Assembly (NCBI RefSeq): GCF_051020765.1
Contig: NC_134936.1
Location: forward strand, 7,110,186 to 7,174,185
DNA: 64,000 bases
Direction: 5' to 3'
DNA from: Lasioglossum baleicum
Taxonomy: Eukaryota; Arthropoda; Insecta; Hymenoptera; Halictidae
Positions 58,760 through 64,000 of the stretch are shown in pieces. The position numbers and the translations under genes are program-made. The notes beneath the pieces are model-generated. The model made no database searches, was not told the origin of the DNA, and saw only the letters and a program-made list of their open reading frames with translations. Every line of letters begins with the position of its first letter. Position 1 is the stretch's first letter.

Positions 58760-61700
58760 AAATGATAATGGAAGAAAATTAAAGAATTACGCTTTGTGCA
58801 ACTACCTTCCAGAAACGTGCGAGGGTTAATCTTAAGTGTAATAAACATTAACCATTTATTGTCTTAATCCCTTGACATATAACATCTGTTCGGACCCATT
58901 TATTATTTATTTATTACACCACTAGAGGCGGGGTCCGGGTCTGTTTTGACCCAGTGTATCCAAATCGTTACCCTAATAATAATAAAATCGTTACCGTAAT
59001 AAAAAGATCGACGTGTCTACGAGAAGTACCTTCAAAAATATGTTTTCAAAAATGGATAAATCGTCAGCTCGACGACCACAGAAATTAAGTGAGATTAAAT
59101 CAATTTGTTTAATGAAACGAAAACTAAGATCTTGTGGCGTTGGTATGGTTTTTCAATCGTTTTATATTTCACAGACCATAAGCCAATTTTGCACACTCTA
59201 CCACCTGTCACTGGAGAAATCCATTTTTGGGTCAGGAGAAATACTCCCGTCACCCAAATATGGATGACACCCCGTAAAGTGATAACACTACAACCACGTC
59301 AAATCGATGAGCACCACATTTTTCAGATTACAATTATTGAGATTGGAAAGATGCATTCATCGGCAATTATTTGAATGTAAAATTTTAAGCATTGACGAAG
59401 TGCTTTAATAGGAGAATGTTAAACGTTTGAAAATGTAAACGACTCGTGTGTCACAATATAAAAATTGATAAAAATTTAAGTAAGTGGAGTCATGTGTTGC
59501 TTTTATAAAGTTATGTAAAATAATCACTTTTTGTGGAAAACTAAAATGCTACGATTAACGTTGTTGTATACATAACGAAAATATAAAAATTAATATATTA
59601 ATATTTTTTATAATTCTTTTATTACTTTTTTCCTTAGCTTAGTACCTATGAGTAAATTTTACAATGATTTAAAGGTTCGACCAATGCGTTGAAGACATTT
59701 TTTGGCAACTTTTATCGACACGATTCTATATTAGATTTTTTAGAATTAAAGTACATAATTGTTTCGATAATTGCATTAACAAGAGATACTGTTAACATTT
59801 ATATATAATTTAGAATGAATAATTCTATTTATTTAATGTAAACTGTGAATCTATTTTTAGACTGTGGAATAAAATTATGAAATATTATACATATGTTTAT
59901 GCATTTATATTTTCGTGTACTGATTAATTCGAACTGTAATCTCGGATTTATTAACAAAGAATTCGCGATAACAATATTTTCTTTAAGAAAGCAGTATTGA
60001 AATCTGATAAGATAACATTCTAATGTACACTGCCTCTTAAAAGTTTTCAGCATGTTGCAGCTTCGAAAGAAATGGATTATTTCTTGAAAAGTTATAACTA
60101 AATCAGATAACTGTTTCTCAGAACTCTTTTCAGTATAGTACTACTGTGAGTTTGAAATAAAAAACACTATGGATGCTGAACATCGGGTGTCTAAAAATTG
60201 TTCCAAGAAAATAATATTATTTAATGATACAAATTGAAGTAAAGAGGGGTGTTTTGGTTTTTCAACAATTCTATAGAAGTTCACAAATTATAGCTTCATT
60301 TAAAGAGAGATTTTTATAAAAATGTATAGAATAAAATTATATTTTACAGAGAAATTCTTATTAAAATTCAAACTCGTAGAAATTTGTAAACAGATTAAAA
60401 ATACAATTTCATAGAATGGAATTTTAATTTTACAGTGTTCGAATAAAACAAACGGGGACCTTTGAACCCGTAATTATTCCTACGTCGAAGAACACTTTCG
60501 CATTGAACGAATCGTCATCGAAACACGAGTGCACTGAAGGAAAAATCGAAATATCAATTGCACTAACAACTGCAGTCGATAGATATAGGAGTAGATAGAG
60601 AGTATCGTACAAATCCATTTAAAAAATTGAAACTTCTACCCGCAGGTGCATCCCTATATTTGCGGGAAAAGTACGGCACTGAAAAGTTCGATCCCGTCAA
60701 ACTATGTACTTAACTTCCTCGACCGCTGTTTTTCGTCCGTCGTTTGACAAACAAAAATACCGTTCGGATTGCGCCATTTACTTCTAAATTTACTGAAATC
60801 AATAATCAGGTGACATAACAAAAAACACGCACAGTTATAATTTAGATCATTAAATAATAATTAATATTAAAATTGATCATTCGTAACGATGCGAATATTA
60901 CATTTCAATAATAAACTTTTCAACCAATGAAGCGTGCTGGATTTGATGACTGATCAAACACGGCTTGTTGGCAATAAAACTTAATTGGAACAGTATTTAA
61001 TGTTTCGCGGAATTAAAATCTTTCTATACCTAGAATTTCAATATAAGAGATCTCTCGATCTGACTTTGACCATCAAGTATTCCGCGCCCCGTTCAGGAAG
61101 AATAATATTAAAAAAACTTGTTCAAAACCACGCTTATATTAAAATCCACTAAAAAGGAGAAAATGATCTTTTCCTGGTTCTCCATAAAATACGGAATCCA
61201 GTTAAATGAAATCTTTCCCCAAAATTTTAAGCAATTAGTTTTCAGAATTTCTTCTGTTATAAAATTAGTGTCGGAATAGATAGAAAAATTTAAATAAAAT
61301 CATGACATTAGTGACTATAAAAATAAAAGCGTGGAGCGCTGAACTATATTGACGTAATCTTCATGAGCGTTGCTAGACTTTGTTAAAAACCTTCATCACG
61401 AGACTGGCTGGCAAAGAGTTAAACAAAGTCTAACAAATATAAATGTTACGCGTTTCTTTTTAAATGAAATAAAATTTGATTCGCTTGTAATCAATATTCA
61501 CGACATTTCGGTAGATAAAGACGTTCTAATCACTGTAACTGTAAAGAAAATGATACGGCAAGGGGTTGATTAACGGTATGTAGTGCGTTTTCGGCTGCGC
61601 TGTCCTCAAAAGAGGACATTCGACCACATTCGGCGCGATTGGTACAAGAAATTGCCACAAAAAAAATAGATAACGATCTACAGCCTTCCCTCGCATAGTG

Positions 61701-63350
61701 TGACTTTCGTCTCTACGGATAGTGTTACTTTTTTCTCCCCGCAACAGGGGGTTCTCCCTTGGACAGCCGGTCGCGGTACTAATACAATTATAAAACTTTC
61801 TCAATTTTACTTATTTGTTATGAAACCTTTACTAACGTATTGCTGAAATTTTTCTAATTAAAACGAGTCCAAACACGATACAATTGTGATTATATTTACC
61901 TGTCTCATAAGTACACGTACAACTTAAAGCAGTGGATATATTAAAAAGATTTAAACACACACACACCATTGTATTAGTTTCACCTTAATAAGATAATTTA
62001 AAAGAAAAAAGAAATTTTGATTCGGCCCCTATTCTCTTGCAATCGATGCAAACATTGTTTATTTTGCATTATGTAAATATTTTTTATTTCCAGAATTTTT
62101 ACTAACATATTTGTAAGATTTCCCTGGTGAAAAAAAGACAAAACTCGACAGAGTTTCAAAGTAGCAAATGTGGTCCAAATTATGCCGTATTTAGACTCAT
62201 TTTAATTCGAAAAATCTCACAAATACGTTGGTAAAAGTTTTGTTAAAAAAAGAATGAAAAATAAGACACTTTCCTATTTGCATTGATATTTTAATCAACA
62301 CGCAGTAAATCCTCTATAAACGCAAGAAAAATATCCCCTCCACTGGAGGGACCAATATAAAATCTTTTTTATTCTTACTTATTTTTTCATGAAACTTTCA
62401 CCAATATATTTGTGGCATTTTTCCGATTAAAATAATACGAAACACGATAGTTTTTCGCGACTTTCGGTCAGTTTCTGCTTTAAAAAAATCCACAGGATCG
62501 TACGTCTTTCGATGCGTGTCGTTCTTTCCTGCGTCAATCGATTTCGATGAAATTTTCAGCATGTGTATAACACAGATCTACAAAACATATATTTTAAATT
62601 TTCATTAAGGGCCCAAATAAAAAAAGTTTTAAGAAACGCCTTTTTTATTTTTGCAGGTAACCTTGTAAATTATAATTATTTAGAAAATCTTTTTCGCATA
62701 TCGCTTCGTAAACCAATGCTTCTAATTGATTATAAAAAAACAGATCGTCTGGTACAATTATAAAGTCATAAAAGTCTTTAAAATGTTAACGAATACTTTG
62801 TACACCCACTGTAAATAGTGGTCGGTAAATATTTCCTTAAAATATGTTTCGCAAACTCGCGTAGTATGTTTCGAATTAACATAATGCTGCTGGTGACGGC
62901 ATTTGCAACCGACCGTGCCACTCTTTACGACGTAGCGATTGTTCACTGTTAATATTTCGCGTGGAGGGCGAGTGCAATTTCTCGAAAACGGGATGCAGAA
63001 CGCCATTACTTCTTCATGAATAGAAATTGTACACGGTACAGTGAGACTCCCTTATAAAGGGTTCACTTATACTCGAGATGTACGTCTAACCCCTTAATGC
63101 TCGAATCTGTTTAACCTAATCGCGCGTTATTTAATATGGCCGACGATAAGGAGCTTAATGCCGCCGGCTACCAAGTATAATACACTTTTGCAAACAAACT
63201 GTATGCAGATTGTACCAAACCGCTTTTTTTTTTGCTTGAATCGCCGCGACGAATGACTAAATAACGACAACGAATGTAAACTCTGCGCGAATGTAAACAA
63301 ACGCATTTTTTCCTAGATCGCCAGTGAATAACAACACGTTTTGTAAACAC
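58760..63350. other. Intergenic, no gene supported
   Basis: AT-rich overall. Frames at 59013-59374 are short and in two overlapping registers without recognisable motifs. A CATCGTCA-family copy lies at about 62160-62450. Single piggyBac-type ends (GGCAAGGGGTT) occur near 61555. Confidence 0.45.
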
Positions 63351-63355
63351 CGTTT

Positions 63356-63580
63356 GTCCTGGGCGTAGTTTCCAGAGCCAGGATTATACTGAATGCGTTT
63401 ACGACAACAATGAATAGGCGAAGTTTAAAAAAACAAGTAAAATAATTTTAAAACAACATGATGCATTTTTTTTATGACGAAAACGAATTGATGCGACATT
63501 TGTCCTGGACGTAGTTTCCAGAGTCACGATTATGCTGATCGCGTTTATGACGACAATGAATAGGGGAATTTTGAAACACA
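63356..63580. repeat. Tandem duplication, ~145 bp
   Basis: GTAGTTTCCAGAG, GATTATNCTGA and GCGTTTANGACNACAATGAA appear twice (about 63365-63435 and 63508-63580). The last 400 bases of the window hold nothing further that can be supported. Confidence 0.75.
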
Positions 63581-64000
63581 AATTAGAAGAATTAAAAACC
63601 TGAACAGAGGATTTGATACATTCAAAACAGTGAAAAGATTAAATGAATTTAAGAATGTACACATATTGTTCACAACTCCGTAAGATTAATAACAAAAAAG
63701 GGGGACCTTCAACTTGCCTATTATTGTTTGTAGCACAGTCTAATATATTATTTTCAACAGATATTCAAATTGTTAAACAATAGTTTCGTCAGTGTTTCAG
63801 TACACATTTGAAACTAACAAATTCTGTTCCATTTACAAGTCTATAGTGTGAAGAAATACGTTCTGCAGTGCAAACAGAAATAGGACGTAGATTTGATAAA
63901 ATGTAGAGACAGAAATGATGTGAATTTTTACAGTGAAGAAAGTGTGACGATTTAAGTGAGGAAGATAAATGAAAAGAATTTAAACATATCGATACTAAAA

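Overview
The window reads as insect nuclear DNA, most likely from a hymenopteran (ant or bee). The organism call is an inference from three things: AT-rich introns, many short inverted-repeat transposons of the mariner, hAT and piggyBac types, and a mariner N-terminus of a type I associate with ants and bees. There are no bacterial operons, no CRISPR array and no rRNA.

The one securely identified host gene is talin (rhea), on the minus strand from about 32392 down to 7865. Ten exons join in a consistent reading frame: 32203-32341, 29489-29890, 27779-28049, 24672-25175, 21622-21716, 20024-20112, 16299-16757, 11198-12213, 8831-10733 and 7865-8611. Together they give 5625 coding bases, or 1875 codons. 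They encode the FERM head (F0-F3), the linker, and rod bundles R1 to early R12. Two things stand out. Exon 8 passes directly from the end of R3 to the end of R5, so roughly 300 residues (R4 and most of R5 of vertebrate talin) are absent. The C-terminal part (rest of R12, R13/I-LWEQ, dimerisation helix) is not visible and probably lies beyond the left edge.

Left flank, 1-7860: a nest of transposons. A hAT-like element (1087-5461, near-perfect 8-bp duplication) contains Transib-like DNA. The sequence 1533-4362 is bounded by CACTGTG heptamers and a 5-bp CGGCG duplication. It carries a RAG1/Transib-like catalytic C-terminal domain (1618-2394) and a second broken copy (about 3505-3746). The left heptamer is followed by a 22-bp spacer and ACAAAAATC, close to a V(D)J recombination signal. 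A related end (perfect CACAGTG, 23-bp spacer, ACAAAATTA) lies at 56503-56541. A perfect hAT MITE sits inside at 5092-5291. Next to the nest are two small unrecognised coding candidates: a minus-strand terminal exon (5537-5704) that is phase-compatible with talin exon 10, and a two-exon plus-strand microprotein (5950-6245).

Talin introns hold mariner relics (22558-23323, about 20365-20600), three copies of a TA-flanked, internally palindromic repeat (12321, 26010, 30657), a hAT MITE (22086-22273), a piggyBac-type MITE (25373-25674), a repeat-filled hAT-like element (15070-16155) and a GC-rich island (about 17030-17310).

Upstream of talin, 32400-64000: no gene could be established. The stretch holds a decayed full-length mariner (32731-34019), an 8.5-kb-separated duplicated block (34034-35815 and 42517-44320), a 2.06-kb palindromic foldback element (40363-42425), a pyrimidine-rich tract, a 134-bp minisatellite (about 48010-49340), hAT MITEs (39111-39290, 58458-58739) and many dispersed repeats. 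A TATA-containing minus-strand promoter candidate lies near 45540-45571.
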